Positions 1 through 8,643 of a stretch of DNA of 64,000 nucleotides are shown in pieces. The notes under the pieces were generated by a model. That model had not been told where the DNA came from, did no database searches, and was given only the letters and a program-made list of their open reading frames with translations. The translations under genes were made by a program, and so were the position numbers. The stretch comes from Clostridium sp. AF15-31 (GTDB lineage Bacteria; Bacillota; Clostridia; Lachnospirales; Lachnospiraceae), in contig NZ_QTXL01000001.1 of the NCBI RefSeq assembly GCF_003461625.1, positions 310,001 to 374,000 of the forward strand, written 5' to 3'. Every line of letters begins with the position of its first letter. Positions within the stretch are counted from its first letter, which is position 1.

Positions 1-330
1 GTATTCATTGAGGACTATAAAGCATTTATTGATGCAATAAGAGAGATACAGCCAAATGCAACGATCTATGTTGAGAATATTCTTCCGGTATCCAAGGCTT
101 TATCAGATGAAGATGAGATTTATAATAACTCCAACATTAAAGCATTCAACAAGCTGTTGAAACGGATGTGTAAGGATTATGGCGATATCATTTATCTGGA
201 TGTTGCAAGCAGTGTGACGGTAGACGGAGTTCTCCCGGCAGATGCCAGTACCGATGGACGACATTGCAATCAGGAATATTGCGAGAAATGGCTGGATTAC
301 ATCCGACAGAATGTATATATAAAGAAGTAA
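1..330 (+). CDS. SGNH/GDSL-type hydrolase, C-terminal part (5' end outside window)
   Basis: An open frame enters from the left edge and stops at TAA 328-330, giving 109 residues. Near the C-terminus it reads ASTDGRHCNQEYCEKWLDYI, which matches the Asp-x-x-His block (DGxH) carrying the catalytic Asp and His of SGNH/GDSL esterases and O-acetyl transferases. The nucleophile Ser block would lie outside the window. In Lachnospiraceae such proteins often sit next to MBOAT acyltransferases and a DUF4358 lipoprotein in polysaccharide acetylation loci, and a DUF4358-like lipoprotein does follow 70 bp downstream. Family assignment is fairly secure. Substrate, and whether it is an esterase or a transferase, cannot be judged. 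Confidence 0.7.
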   Translation, partial: VFIEDYKAFIDAIREIQPNATIYVENILPVSKALSDEDEIYNNSNIKAFNKLLKRMCKDYGDIIYLDVASSVTVDGVLPADASTDGRHCNQEYCEKWLDYIRQNVYIKK

Positions 331-399
331 ATGCCCGGATAGAGATATTCGGATCATCATAACAGTATCAGACAGAAGTAACAGGAGAGAATAAACAAG

Positions 400-888
400 A
401 TGAAGAAATTAGTAAAGTTATGTGCAATTTTTAGCCTGGCAGGAATGCTTGCAGGCTGTGGAACAACGGTTGGTGGAGCAGGTGGTTCAAAGGAAGACCT
501 GAATATAAATGTTAAGGACATGGCAAATGAACTGAAGAGCGGGCTGACATTTGAAGATACGCTTTCAGAGCTTGATACAGGCATGGCACTCACATATTAC
601 GGAATTGATGCAGACAGCGTAAAAGACAGCGTGATAATCGTATCGACCGGAGCAACTGCTGAGGAGATTGCAGTATTTGAGGCAGCAGATTCGGATGCGG
701 CTGACAAGGTAAAAACAGCCTGTGAAGACAGAAAAGAAAAACAGACAACATCATATGCAGATTACAAGCCATCCGAAACCGGACGTCTTGACAAGGCGAT
801 CATAAAAGAGGACGGAAATTATGTTGTATACTGTGTAACAGATGATACGGATAAGGCAAACGAGATCATCAACAAATATTTCAAATAA
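400..888 (+). CDS. DUF4358-like lipoprotein
   Basis: A 162-residue protein starting at ATG 400, behind AGGAGAG at about 383. The N-terminus MKKLVKLCAIFSLAGMLAGC is a classic lipoprotein signal with lipobox LAGC; Cys20 would be lipidated, so the mature protein sits on the outer face of the membrane. The remainder is a small soluble domain ending NEIINKYFK, with the layout typical of DUF4358 proteins of Clostridia (a central DSVIIVSTGATAEEIAVFEA stretch). It follows the SGNH hydrolase in the same direction and is probably co-transcribed with it. Function is unknown; a role in cell-envelope polysaccharide acetylation is suggested only by context. Confidence 0.72.
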   Translation: MKKLVKLCAIFSLAGMLAGCGTTVGGAGGSKEDLNINVKDMANELKSGLTFEDTLSELDTGMALTYYGIDADSVKDSVIIVSTGATAEEIAVFEAADSDAADKVKTACEDRKEKQTTSYADYKPSETGRLDKAIIKEDGNYVVYCVTDDTDKANEIINKYFK

Positions 889-895
889 CAGATAT

Positions 896-939
896 AAAAA
901 ACGAACCTGTAAGCAAAAGGCTTTCAGATTCGTTTTTTG
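896..939. terminator. Bidirectional intrinsic terminator
   Basis: An A-rich arm at 896-913 pairs with a T-rich arm at 922-939 (AAAAAACGAA against TTCGTTTTTT with two internal mismatches), around an 8-nt loop. It lies between the lipoprotein gene and the convergent XRE regulator and can serve both. Confidence 0.75.
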
Positions 940-981
940 TTATGATATGGAAATATGCCATTATATCAATAGGAATAGCTG

Positions 982-1323
982 TTAATCAGAATTGGAAATG
1001 GAATTGAACATTTCTATGTATTCTATAAATAATTGCTTCCTTTTTTCGTCGTCAGAAGTCATGATCTCGACTACGGTATGTGGAATGCAGGATAAAATTG
1101 TATCCGATTTTTTGATCCCGCGGATCAGATAATCAAGATCTACGCCGAAATGATCACAGAAATCAATCATTTTTTCAAGGGACAGACTGGATTTTCCCCG
1201 TTCTATGGCGCTGCAATGTTTGACAGAGATATCGAGCATCTCTGCAAGCTGGTACTGCGTAAGGTTATTTGAGCGCCGGATCTGTACGATCCTCTGACCG
1301 ATCTGTGCGTATAAGTTCTCCAT
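982..1323 (-). CDS. XRE-family HTH transcriptional regulator
   Basis: A 113-residue DNA-binding protein. Residues 7-67 form a Cro/C1-type helix-turn-helix (IGQRIVQIRRSNNLTQYQLA, then the recognition-helix region ISVKHCSAIERGK). A short acidic C-terminal helix of about 40 residues follows. The start is ATG 1323, preceded on the minus strand by GGAGGT at good spacing. It is divergent from recJ, and two palindromic operator-like sites lie between them at 1371-1411, so autoregulation is likely. Its C-terminal block (VVEIMTSDDEKRKQLFIEYI) resembles that of the decayed gene at 19672-20091, suggesting a small paralogous family. The signal it senses is unknown. Confidence 0.88.
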   Translation of the reverse strand: MENLYAQIGQRIVQIRRSNNLTQYQLAEMLDISVKHCSAIERGKSSLSLEKMIDFCDHFGVDLDYLIRGIKKSDTILSCIPHTVVEIMTSDDEKRKQLFIEYIEMFNSISNSD

Positions 1324-1342
1324 AAAAATACCTCCAAACTAC

Positions 1343-1348
1343 ATTATA
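1343..1348 (-). promoter_or_regulatory. -10 box of the XRE regulator promoter
   Basis: TATAAT on the minus strand, 20 bp upstream of the ATG at 1323. A weak TTTATT lies 17 bp further up as -35. The operator-like sites at 1371-1411 abut this -35. Confidence 0.5.
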
Positions 1349-1370
1349 TTTTGAATAAAAAAACAAATAA

Positions 1371-1411
1371 ACAACCTGTGAGGTGTATAAGAACACAACC
1401 TGAAAGGTGAA
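1371..1411. promoter_or_regulatory. Pair of palindromic operator-like sites
   Basis: Two near-identical blocks, ACAACCTGTGAGGTGTA (1371-1387) and ACAACCTGAAAGGTGAA (1395-1411), repeat with a 24-bp period. Each has an inverted-repeat core ACCT-N3-AGGT. They lie in the divergent region between the XRE gene and recJ, next to the XRE gene's -35 and about 40 bp upstream of the recJ -35. This is the arrangement expected for an autoregulatory XRE operator; the regulator-site link is an inference. Confidence 0.6.
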
Positions 1412-1447
1412 TTACGGTATTACAGCAATGCGGCGGAATGTAAGAAG

Positions 1448-1477
1448 TTGACGGTCGATTTTTTACTGGTGTATAAT
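1448..1477 (+). promoter_or_regulatory. SigA-type promoter of the recJ-aspS operon
   Basis: TTGACG (1448-1453), an 18-bp spacer and TATAAT (1472-1477). This is close to consensus and 53 bp upstream of the recJ ATG. Confidence 0.7.
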
Positions 1478-1530
1478 TCCTTTGCAATCAGGAATAGCGG
1501 AAGAATAGATATGGATGGGAGTAAGAGTAA

Positions 1531-3408
1531 ATGGCAACAGAGATAAAACCTCCGATAAAATATGATATGGTGTGGACAATGTATGGAAAGCGGGCTGATT
1601 TCTTTGGGATCGCAGAGCGTTTTCATATTGATCCGGTAACTGCAAGGGTGATTCGGAACCGGGATGTGATAACAGATGAAGAGATTGATACCTATCTGAA
1701 TGGGGGGCTTGACCGGCTGCATGATCCTGTGATGATGAAGAATATGGAGAAGGGCTGCAGCCTTATGCTGGAGGAGATCCGGAGTCGGAACCGGATACGG
1801 ATCATTTCGGATTATGATGTGGATGGTGTAAGTTCAAACTACATATTGTATAAAGGCTTACAGCGTGTGTGGGAGCATGAAAATGGTTCGCCTGCAGGAG
1901 ACGGGATCGATTATGATATTCCGCACCGGATCTATGATGGATATGGAATCAATATCCGTATGGTAGATGCGGCGGCAGCCGATCAGGTCAGTATGATCAT
2001 TACCTGTGATAACGGGATTGCGGCATTTGATGCGGTGAGAAAAGCAAAAGAATATGGGATGCGGGTAATCGTGACGGATCACCATGATATTCCATATGAT
2101 ACAGATGAAAATGATATTCGGGTATACAAAGTACCGGAAGCGGATGCGGTGATCGATCACAAGCAGCCGGGCTGTGAATATCCGTGCAAGGAATTGTGCG
2201 GAGCGGGTGTGGCATACAAATTTATCCAGTTGTTATATCGGATGTGCGGGATACCGGAAGCGGAGTGTGAGGCATTTATAGAGATCCTTGGAATTGCAAC
2301 CGTCTGTGATGTTATGAATCTGGTAGATGAGAACCGTATCATTGTAAGAGAGGCACTTCACCGGTTATCTGACAGTAGTAATTATGGTTTGAAGGCACTG
2401 ATCACAAACAGCGGCAGGGATGGTAAGAAGCTGTCAGCATTTGATCTGGGATTTATCATTGGACCGTGTATCAATGCAGCGGGCAGACTTGGAGATGCGA
2501 AGACCAGCCTGGAATTCCTGCTTGAAACAGACAGCTTTAAGGCAAATGAGCGTGCGATTGAACTGTTAAATATCAATAATACCCGAAAAGATATGACAGA
2601 GCAGGGAACAAAAACGGCAATCGGGCTGCTTGAAACTTCGGATCATCTGCTTATGGGAGCAGTTCCGGAGACAGGAGTTGCGGCATTGTCGGACCGGGTA
2701 CTTGTTATGTATATTCCGAAACTGCATGAAAGTCTGGTCGGGATTATCGCAGGCAGGATCAAGGAACGGTATTATCGTCCGGTGCTGTTATTTACGGACA
2801 GCGAAGAAGAAGGAATCATCAAGGGCTCCGGTCGTTCGATCGAAGGCTATAATATGTATGATGAGATCAATAAATGCAGTGATTATTTCACGAAGTTCGG
2901 AGGACATGAGATGGCAGCGGGCTTTTCCATGGAGAAGCGGAATCTGGCCAGACTTCGGGAAAAAATGAATGCGAATTGTACGCTTGACGAAAAACTTCTG
3001 ACACCGAAGCTCCGGATCGATGTGCCGATGCCGCTCGATTATGTAAGTATTCCACTGACCGAAGAACTGGAGGTTCTGGAGCCATTTGGAAAAGGCAACG
3101 AGAAGCCGGTATTTGCACAGAGTGGTGTGCGTGTAAAAAGCGCAAGGATCATGGGAAAAAGACAGAATGTTCTGCGGGTTTCGTTCCTGATGGAGAACGG
3201 TGGTACGATCGAAGGCATAAGTTTTGACCCGGAAGTGTTTATTTCTAACATAAAACAGTGGTTTGGAACAAATGAATGTGATAAAATACTAAAAGGAATG
3301 CCCAGTCATGTGGTGTTGGATGTTGCCTATTATCCGGATATCAATGAATTTGCGGGAAGAAGAACTTTGCAGATCCGGTTGCTGGAATATCGGAAACATG
3401 AGGAATAA
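1531..3408 (+). CDS. recJ: Single-stranded-DNA-specific exonuclease RecJ
   Basis: A 625-residue DHH/DHHA1-family 5'-3' exonuclease that degrades single-stranded DNA in recombination and repair. Metal-binding motifs are visible in order: DYDVDG (94-99), TCDNG (about 158-162) and TDHHD (182-186), then IDH, followed by the DHHA1 part with LVGIIAGRIKERYYRP and KFGGHEMAAGF. The C-terminal OB-like region is present. The length is somewhat above E. coli RecJ, which is normal in Firmicutes. The start is ATG 1531 behind GGGAGTAAG. It is followed by apt and rel, the same order as yrvE-apt-relA in Bacillus subtilis. Confidence 0.93.
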   Translation: MATEIKPPIKYDMVWTMYGKRADFFGIAERFHIDPVTARVIRNRDVITDEEIDTYLNGGLDRLHDPVMMKNMEKGCSLMLEEIRSRNRIRIISDYDVDGVSSNYILYKGLQRVWEHENGSPAGDGIDYDIPHRIYDGYGINIRMVDAAAADQVSMIITCDNGIAAFDAVRKAKEYGMRVIVTDHHDIPYDTDENDIRVYKVPEADAVIDHKQPGCEYPCKELCGAGVAYKFIQLLYRMCGIPEAECEAFIEILGIATVCDVMNLVDENRIIVREALHRLSDSSNYGLKALITNSGRDGKKLSAFDLGFIIGPCINAAGRLGDAKTSLEFLLETDSFKANERAIELLNINNTRKDMTEQGTKTAIGLLETSDHLLMGAVPETGVAALSDRVLVMYIPKLHESLVGIIAGRIKERYYRPVLLFTDSEEEGIIKGSGRSIEGYNMYDEINKCSDYFTKFGGHEMAAGFSMEKRNLARLREKMNANCTLDEKLLTPKLRIDVPMPLDYVSIPLTEELEVLEPFGKGNEKPVFAQSGVRVKSARIMGKRQNVLRVSFLMENGGTIEGISFDPEVFISNIKQWFGTNECDKILKGMPSHVVLDVAYYPDINEFAGRRTLQIRLLEYRKHEE

Positions 3409-3496
3409 AGGCTTTGCTGATAGTTTGATATCATGTGGGCAGAAAAGGAAAATGTAAATAATTGTAGAATATACATATATATGCAGGAGGAAGATT

Positions 3497-4021
3497 ATGA
3501 AAAAGATAGAAGAATACGTTACAAGTATACCGGATTTTCCGGAACCGGGAATTATTTTCAGAGATATTACAAGCGTGATCGGAGATCCGGATGGATTGAA
3601 GCTGGCGATTGATTCATTAGATGACCTGCTTGAAGGCGTAGATTATGACGTAGTAGCCGGAGCAGAGTCCAGAGGCTTTATCTTTGGAACACCACTTGCA
3701 TATAAGAATGGAAAAGGATTTGCATTGGTAAGAAAGAAAGGCAAGTTACCAAGGGAGACGATTGAAGCATCTTATGATCTGGAATATGGCAGTGCAACGA
3801 TCGAGATGCATAAGGATGCGATCAAACCGGGACAGAAGGTTGTTCTTGTAGATGATCTGATCGCAACCGGAGGAACCATGGAAGCCGCTGCAAGGCTGGT
3901 TGAAGAACTTGGCGGTAAAGTGGTAAAGATCATATTCTTGATCGAACTTGCAGGTTTAAAGGGCAGAGAGAAGCTTGCCAAATATGATGTAGCTTCTGTT
4001 ATTTGCTATGATGGCAAATAA
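3497..4021 (+). CDS. apt: Adenine phosphoribosyltransferase
   Basis: A 174-residue cytoplasmic enzyme of purine salvage: adenine + PRPP gives AMP + pyrophosphate. The PRPP-binding loop VVLVDDLIATGGTMEAA is intact, and the family N-terminus IPDFPEPGIIFRDIT is present. The start is ATG 3497 with AGGAGGAAG 7 nt upstream. It lies 88 bp after recJ and directly before rel; this recJ-apt-rel order is conserved in Firmicutes and links nucleotide salvage with (p)ppGpp metabolism. Confidence 0.97.
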   Translation: MKKIEEYVTSIPDFPEPGIIFRDITSVIGDPDGLKLAIDSLDDLLEGVDYDVVAGAESRGFIFGTPLAYKNGKGFALVRKKGKLPRETIEASYDLEYGSATIEMHKDAIKPGQKVVLVDDLIATGGTMEAAARLVEELGGKVVKIIFLIELAGLKGREKLAKYDVASVICYDGK

Positions 4022-4089
4022 AAATGATCATCTGGTCTTCAGATGAGTCTGAAATAGAAAAATTCGAATTGGGAAAAGTGGTGAAGATC

Positions 4090-6423
4090 ATGGAAAACGT
4101 AAAAGATAAAGCAGGAAGCATGGATGAATTAAAAGAGCTTGCGGCAAAGGCGGGTGCAATGGAGAATAAACCAATGCGGGAAAAACGGGATATCGATCTG
4201 TCTACACCTGCGGATTTTACTCCGCCGGAGGATCTGTATAAGGAACTGATCAAAAAGATCCTGACCTATCATCCATCAACAGATATTTCGATGATTGAGA
4301 AGGCATATAAGGTGGCATCCAAGGCGCATGAAGGACAGCTTCGTAAGTCGGGAGAGCCATATATCATGCATCCACTCTGTGTTGCTATTATTCTTGCAGA
4401 ACTGGAGCTGGATAAGGAGACGATCGTTGCCGGAATCCTTCATGATGTAGTAGAAGATACGGTCATGACTTCAGAGGAGATTGCAGCAGAGTTCTCGGAA
4501 GAAGTGGCATTTCTGGTGGAAGGTGTTACCAAACTGACCCAGTTGAAGATGACAACGGATAAGATTGAGGTACAGGCAGAAAACCTGAGAAAAATGTTCT
4601 TATCGATGGCAAAAGATATTCGCGTTATCCTGATCAAGCTGGCAGACAGACTGCATAACTTAAGAACATTACAGTATCAGTCTCCTGCGAAACAGGTGGA
4701 AAAAGCGCGTGAAACAATGGATATCTATGCACCAATCGCACATCGTCTTGGTATCAGCAAGATCAAGGTAGAACTGGATGACTTGTCCATGAAGTATCTG
4801 ATGCCGGAGGTATATAAGGATCTGACAGCACAGATCGATGCGAGAATGCATGAAAGGGAAGCCTATATCAAACGTATCGTTGCGGATGTAAAGAAGCATA
4901 TTGACAATGCGCATCTGGATGCAGAGATCGACGGTCGTGTAAAGCATCTGTTCAGTATTTATAAGAAGATGAAGAACCAGAACAAGACACTGGATCAGAT
5001 TTATGATATTTTTGCAGTCCGGATTAAGGTGGAGACCGTCCGGGACTGTTATTCGGCACTGGGAATCATCCATGAGATGTACAAGCCGATTCCGGGACGT
5101 TTTAAAGATTATATCGCAATGCCAAAGTCCAATATGTATCAGTCCCTTCATACAACACTGATCGGACCGGAGGGACAGCCATTTGAAATACAGATCCGTA
5201 CATTTGAGATGCACCGGACGGCTGAATATGGTATTGCTGCACACTGGAAATATAAAGAGAACATAACCGGTACGGTTATGCAGAAGGAAGAGGAGAAGTT
5301 ATCATGGCTTCGTCAGATTCTGGAGTGGCAGAGAGATACTTCAGATAATAAGGAGTTCATGAACTTCGTTAAGACAGACCTGGATCTGTTTGCAGAACAG
5401 GTATATTGCTTTACACCGGCAGGGGATGTCAAGAATCTGCCAAGTGGATCGACACCGATCGATTTTGCTTATGCCATTCATACGGCAGTCGGTAATAAGA
5501 TGGTGGGTGCGCGGATTAACGGAAGACAGGTTCCGATCGATACCAAGTTAAATAATGGTGACCGGGTAGAGATCATAACATCCCAGAATTCGGCAGGACC
5601 ATCAAGAGACTGGCTGAATATCGTAAAGAGTGCACAGGCAAAGACGAAGATCAATCAGTGGTTCAAGCATCAGTTTAAGGATGAGAACATCAGCCGCGGT
5701 AAGGAACTGATCCTTGCATACTGTAAATCAAAGGGACTGGATTACTCCCTGTATTCCAAGCCGGAATATCAGGAACGTGTCTATAAAAAATATAATTTCA
5801 ATGACTGGGAAGCTACAATGGCGGCTGTTGGTCATGGGGGAATCAAGGAAGGTCAGGTTGTCAACAAGCTGATCGAGGAATACAACAAGGATCATACGGA
5901 ACAGCCGGATGACAAGGAAATTCTGGAGGCATATGCACTGAAGCGGGCACCGCATTCCTCCCACGGACAGGGTGGAATCATCGTAAAGGGTGCAGATGAT
6001 GTAGCGGTTCGTTTCTCCAAATGCTGTTCACCGGTACCGGGTGATGAGATCATCGGATTTATCACCAGAGGACGAGGCATCTCGATCCATCGTACAGACT
6101 GTGTTAATGTGCTCTGTATGAGCGAGGAAGACAGAAACAGGATCATTGATGCGGAATGGCAGCAGGATGCAGTTGCAGAGAATACTTACCTTACAGAAAT
6201 CAATATCTATGCGGATGACAGAAGCGGAATCCTCTTTGATATAACGAAAATCTTAAGTGAGGCAAATATCAGTGTAAACAGTATTAACAGCCGTACAAGC
6301 AAGCAGGGTAAGGCGACAATCACGATCAGCTTCTCGATCAAATCGGTCGACCAGTTGAATACGATCATTGCAAAGATACGAAATGTGGAGAGCATTATTG
6401 ATATAGAGAGAACAGTGGGATAG
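4090..6423 (+). CDS. rel: Bifunctional (p)ppGpp synthetase/hydrolase, RelA/SpoT (Rel) family
   Basis: Makes and degrades the stringent-response alarmone (p)ppGpp. The HD hydrolase domain is intact (HEGQLRKSGEPYIMHP; HDVVEDT near residue 118; KLADRLHNLRTL), so this is a bifunctional Rel and not a RelA with a dead HD domain. The synthetase domain follows (DIFAVRIKV, GRFKDYIAMPKSNMYQSLHT), then TGS, a Cys-containing RIS/zinc-finger region (RFSKCCSPVPGDEI) and a C-terminal ACT domain. The frame is open back to ATG 4024, 2 nt after apt, but that start has no Shine-Dalgarno. ATG 4090 gives 777 residues; ATG 4120 behind AGGAAG is also possible. The start is therefore uncertain; identity is not. Confidence 0.95.
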   Translation: MENVKDKAGSMDELKELAAKAGAMENKPMREKRDIDLSTPADFTPPEDLYKELIKKILTYHPSTDISMIEKAYKVASKAHEGQLRKSGEPYIMHPLCVAIILAELELDKETIVAGILHDVVEDTVMTSEEIAAEFSEEVAFLVEGVTKLTQLKMTTDKIEVQAENLRKMFLSMAKDIRVILIKLADRLHNLRTLQYQSPAKQVEKARETMDIYAPIAHRLGISKIKVELDDLSMKYLMPEVYKDLTAQIDARMHEREAYIKRIVADVKKHIDNAHLDAEIDGRVKHLFSIYKKMKNQNKTLDQIYDIFAVRIKVETVRDCYSALGIIHEMYKPIPGRFKDYIAMPKSNMYQSLHTTLIGPEGQPFEIQIRTFEMHRTAEYGIAAHWKYKENITGTVMQKEEEKLSWLRQILEWQRDTSDNKEFMNFVKTDLDLFAEQVYCFTPAGDVKNLPSGSTPIDFAYAIHTAVGNKMVGARINGRQVPIDTKLNNGDRVEIITSQNSAGPSRDWLNIVKSAQAKTKINQWFKHQFKDENISRGKELILAYCKSKGLDYSLYSKPEYQERVYKKYNFNDWEATMAAVGHGGIKEGQVVNKLIEEYNKDHTEQPDDKEILEAYALKRAPHSSHGQGGIIVKGADDVAVRFSKCCSPVPGDEIIGFITRGRGISIHRTDCVNVLCMSEEDRNRIIDAEWQQDAVAENTYLTEINIYADDRSGILFDITKILSEANISVNSINSRTSKQGKATITISFSIKSVDQLNTIIAKIRNVESIIDIERTVG

Positions 6424-6432
6424 GAGATCCGG

Positions 6433-7065
6433 ATGGCAGAATTAGAAGTGAAATTATATCAGTTGGGTGATTTGGGAACCAATTGTTATATCGTAAGTAA
6501 TAAAGAAACAAAGGAAGCAATCGTAGTTGATCCGGCAGATAATGCAGATTTTATTTATAGGAGTCTGACAGATGCAGGACTTGCCTGTGTAGGAATCTTC
6601 CTGACACATGGACATTATGATCATATCGGAGCATTGGATGATCTGAGAAAACTGACAGGAGTAAAGGCATATGCTTCCGAGAACGAGAAGCAGGTGCTTG
6701 AGAGCAGGACAGGAAATCTGTCTGCGGTGTTTGGCCATCCGCTTGAAACATCAGCGGATATTTATCTGCAGGATGGACAGGAGGTTGCAGTTTTAGGAAC
6801 TGTGGTACGGTGTATCAGTGTGCCGGGACATACGATAGGTGGCATGTGTTATTATTTCGCAGAAGAACATCTGCTGTTTACCGGAGATACATTATTTGCA
6901 TCGTCAGTTGGCAGATCGGATTTCCCAACCGGAAATGAACAGGATCTGTTAGAGGCGATCGAGACGAAGCTTCTTGTATTACCGGAGGAAACAGCTGTGT
7001 ATCCGGGACATAACGGAACTTCAAGGATTGGCAGAGAAAGAAAATTCAATCCATTTTTTTCATAA
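6433..7065 (+). CDS. MBL-fold metallo-hydrolase (glyoxalase II-like)
   Basis: A 210-residue metallo-beta-lactamase-fold hydrolase. The zinc motif THGHYDHIGAL (HxHxDH) is complete, with later metal ligands in VPGHTIGGMC, FTGDTLF and YPGHNGTS, as in glyoxalase II/YqgX-like proteins. The start is ATG 6433 with AGGAG overlapping the end of rel, so the two are tightly coupled. Family members hydrolyse thioesters such as S-lactoyl-glutathione or bacillithiol adducts; the substrate here is unknown. Confidence 0.87.
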   Translation: MAELEVKLYQLGDLGTNCYIVSNKETKEAIVVDPADNADFIYRSLTDAGLACVGIFLTHGHYDHIGALDDLRKLTGVKAYASENEKQVLESRTGNLSAVFGHPLETSADIYLQDGQEVAVLGTVVRCISVPGHTIGGMCYYFAEEHLLFTGDTLFASSVGRSDFPTGNEQDLLEAIETKLLVLPEETAVYPGHNGTSRIGRERKFNPFFS

Positions 7066-7089
7066 ATAACGATAAGGAACTTGGTTGAC

Positions 7090-8643
7090 ATGATTTGTCT
7101 GATTCAGAATGTAGAAGATTATAATAATGACCTGAGAGTGATCCTCATGGCGTTTTACATGGGTGTGAAGATCATCACACCGGAGAATATAGAAAAGAAG
7201 CCTGAACTTGGGGCAGATGTTGCTGCAACCCTTGTGGCAGAATTTGCAGAAGGTCAGACAAAGATCTGGATGAAGGACGGCGGTCTGGATGTGAAATCGG
7301 AAGGAGCTTCTGAGGATAAACAGCAGGACTGGTCTGCGGGAGAAGTCTGTGGAAAACCGGATATCGTGATCGATCAGGATTATCATGACAGAAAGGTATT
7401 CCGTAATGTTCTGAAGCGTGCCATGTACCGGATGTTGTCAGAGAGAACCGGAAGAGTTCTGCCATGGGGTAGTCTGACCGGCGTACGTCCGGTGAAGATT
7501 GCAATGGAAGCGGTAGAACGTGGATGTACAGATGAGGAGATACAAAAGCTGTATCAGGAAACTTATGTGGCAAGCCGGGAAAAGGCAGAAGCCTGTGTGA
7601 AGATCGCCAGACGTGAGAAAGCAATTATCGAGACGATCGATGAGCGAAATGAATACTGCCTGTATATCGGCATACCGTTTTGTCCGACGAGATGTCTGTA
7701 CTGCTCCTTTACCTCTTATCCGATCGGTGTTTATAAGGATAAGGTCGATGCTTATCTGGATACAATGGAAAAGGAAATGGAGTATATTGCGGAAAGTTAT
7801 ACCGAGAAGAAACTGGCATCCATTTATATTGGTGGCGGTACGCCGTCTTCGATCAGTGCAGAGCAGATGGATCGTCTGTGCAGCATGATCGAGAAGCATT
7901 TTGACTTGTCGCAGGTTCGGGAATATACGATCGAAGCAGGTCGTCCGGACAGTACAACAGCAGATAAGCTGCAGGTGATGAAAGCGCATGGCGTTGATCG
8001 TATCAGTATCAATCCGCAGACGATGAATGGAGAGACACTGAAGCTGATCGGAAGAGCACATACACCGGAGCAGGCAGAAGAAGCATTTATGAGAGCCAGA
8101 GAAGCTGGCTTTGACAATATTAATATGGACTTGATCGTAGGTCTTCCGGGTGAAGATGCAGAGATGGTGAAGCGGACACTGGAAAAGGTGAAGAAGCTTG
8201 CACCGGAGAGCCTTACGGTTCACACACTTGCAATCAAACGGGCAGCGCATCTGAAACAGGAGATGGACAAATACAGCTTTGCAGGTGATGTAGATGAGCA
8301 GTTATCACTGGTTGGACAGGCCGCAGAAGAACTGGGACTTGCACCATATTATCTGTACAGACAGAAGAATATGGCGGGAAATCTGGAAAATGTCGGATAT
8401 GCAAGACATGGACTGGAATGTCTCTATAATATTCTGATCATGGAAGAACGGACAGACATTATAGGAATCGGTGCGGGAAGCTCCAGCAAGCTGATCCGCC
8501 GGGAGGGAGATCTGGATCCGGTTACAGGAGAGACGGTTATAGGAAACCGGATCGACCGTGTGGAAAATTGTAAGAGTGTAGACGATTATATCGCAAGAAT
8601 TGATGAAATGATTGACAGAAAAAAGCAGGCGTTTGCAAAATGA
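7090..8643 (+). CDS. hemZ: Oxygen-independent coproporphyrinogen III oxidase-like radical SAM protein HemZ
   Basis: About 517 residues. The radical-SAM cluster motif CPTRCLYCSF (CX3CX2C) lies roughly 200 residues in, after an N-terminal domain found in HemZ but not HemN. It is followed by YIGGGTPSS and INMDLIVGLPGE, typical of the HemN/HemZ family. The frame can be read from TTG 7081, but AAGGA at 7074-7078 is correctly spaced only for ATG 7090. The stop TGA overlaps the next gene's ATG (ATGA at 8640-8643), so the HD protein is translationally coupled. The family oxidises coproporphyrinogen III, but some members transfer haem or have other roles. Confidence 0.88.
   Translation: MICLIQNVEDYNNDLRVILMAFYMGVKIITPENIEKKPELGADVAATLVAEFAEGQTKIWMKDGGLDVKSEGASEDKQQDWSAGEVCGKPDIVIDQDYHDRKVFRNVLKRAMYRMLSERTGRVLPWGSLTGVRPVKIAMEAVERGCTDEEIQKLYQETYVASREKAEACVKIARREKAIIETIDERNEYCLYIGIPFCPTRCLYCSFTSYPIGVYKDKVDAYLDTMEKEMEYIAESYTEKKLASIYIGGGTPSSISAEQMDRLCSMIEKHFDLSQVREYTIEAGRPDSTTADKLQVMKAHGVDRISINPQTMNGETLKLIGRAHTPEQAEEAFMRAREAGFDNINMDLIVGLPGEDAEMVKRTLEKVKKLAPESLTVHTLAIKRAAHLKQEMDKYSFAGDVDEQLSLVGQAAEELGLAPYYLYRQKNMAGNLENVGYARHGLECLYNILIMEERTDIIGIGAGSSSKLIRREGDLDPVTGETVIGNRIDRVENCKSVDDYIARIDEMIDRKKQAFAK

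Noticed and set aside
3999-4253. Short minus-strand frame over the apt-rel junction
   Set aside because: Composition of an antisense shadow. The region is explained by the apt end and the rel start.
7438-8250. 270-codon frame antisense to hemZ
   Set aside because: No family resemblance, no start signals, and it lies opposite a well-recognised radical SAM gene.
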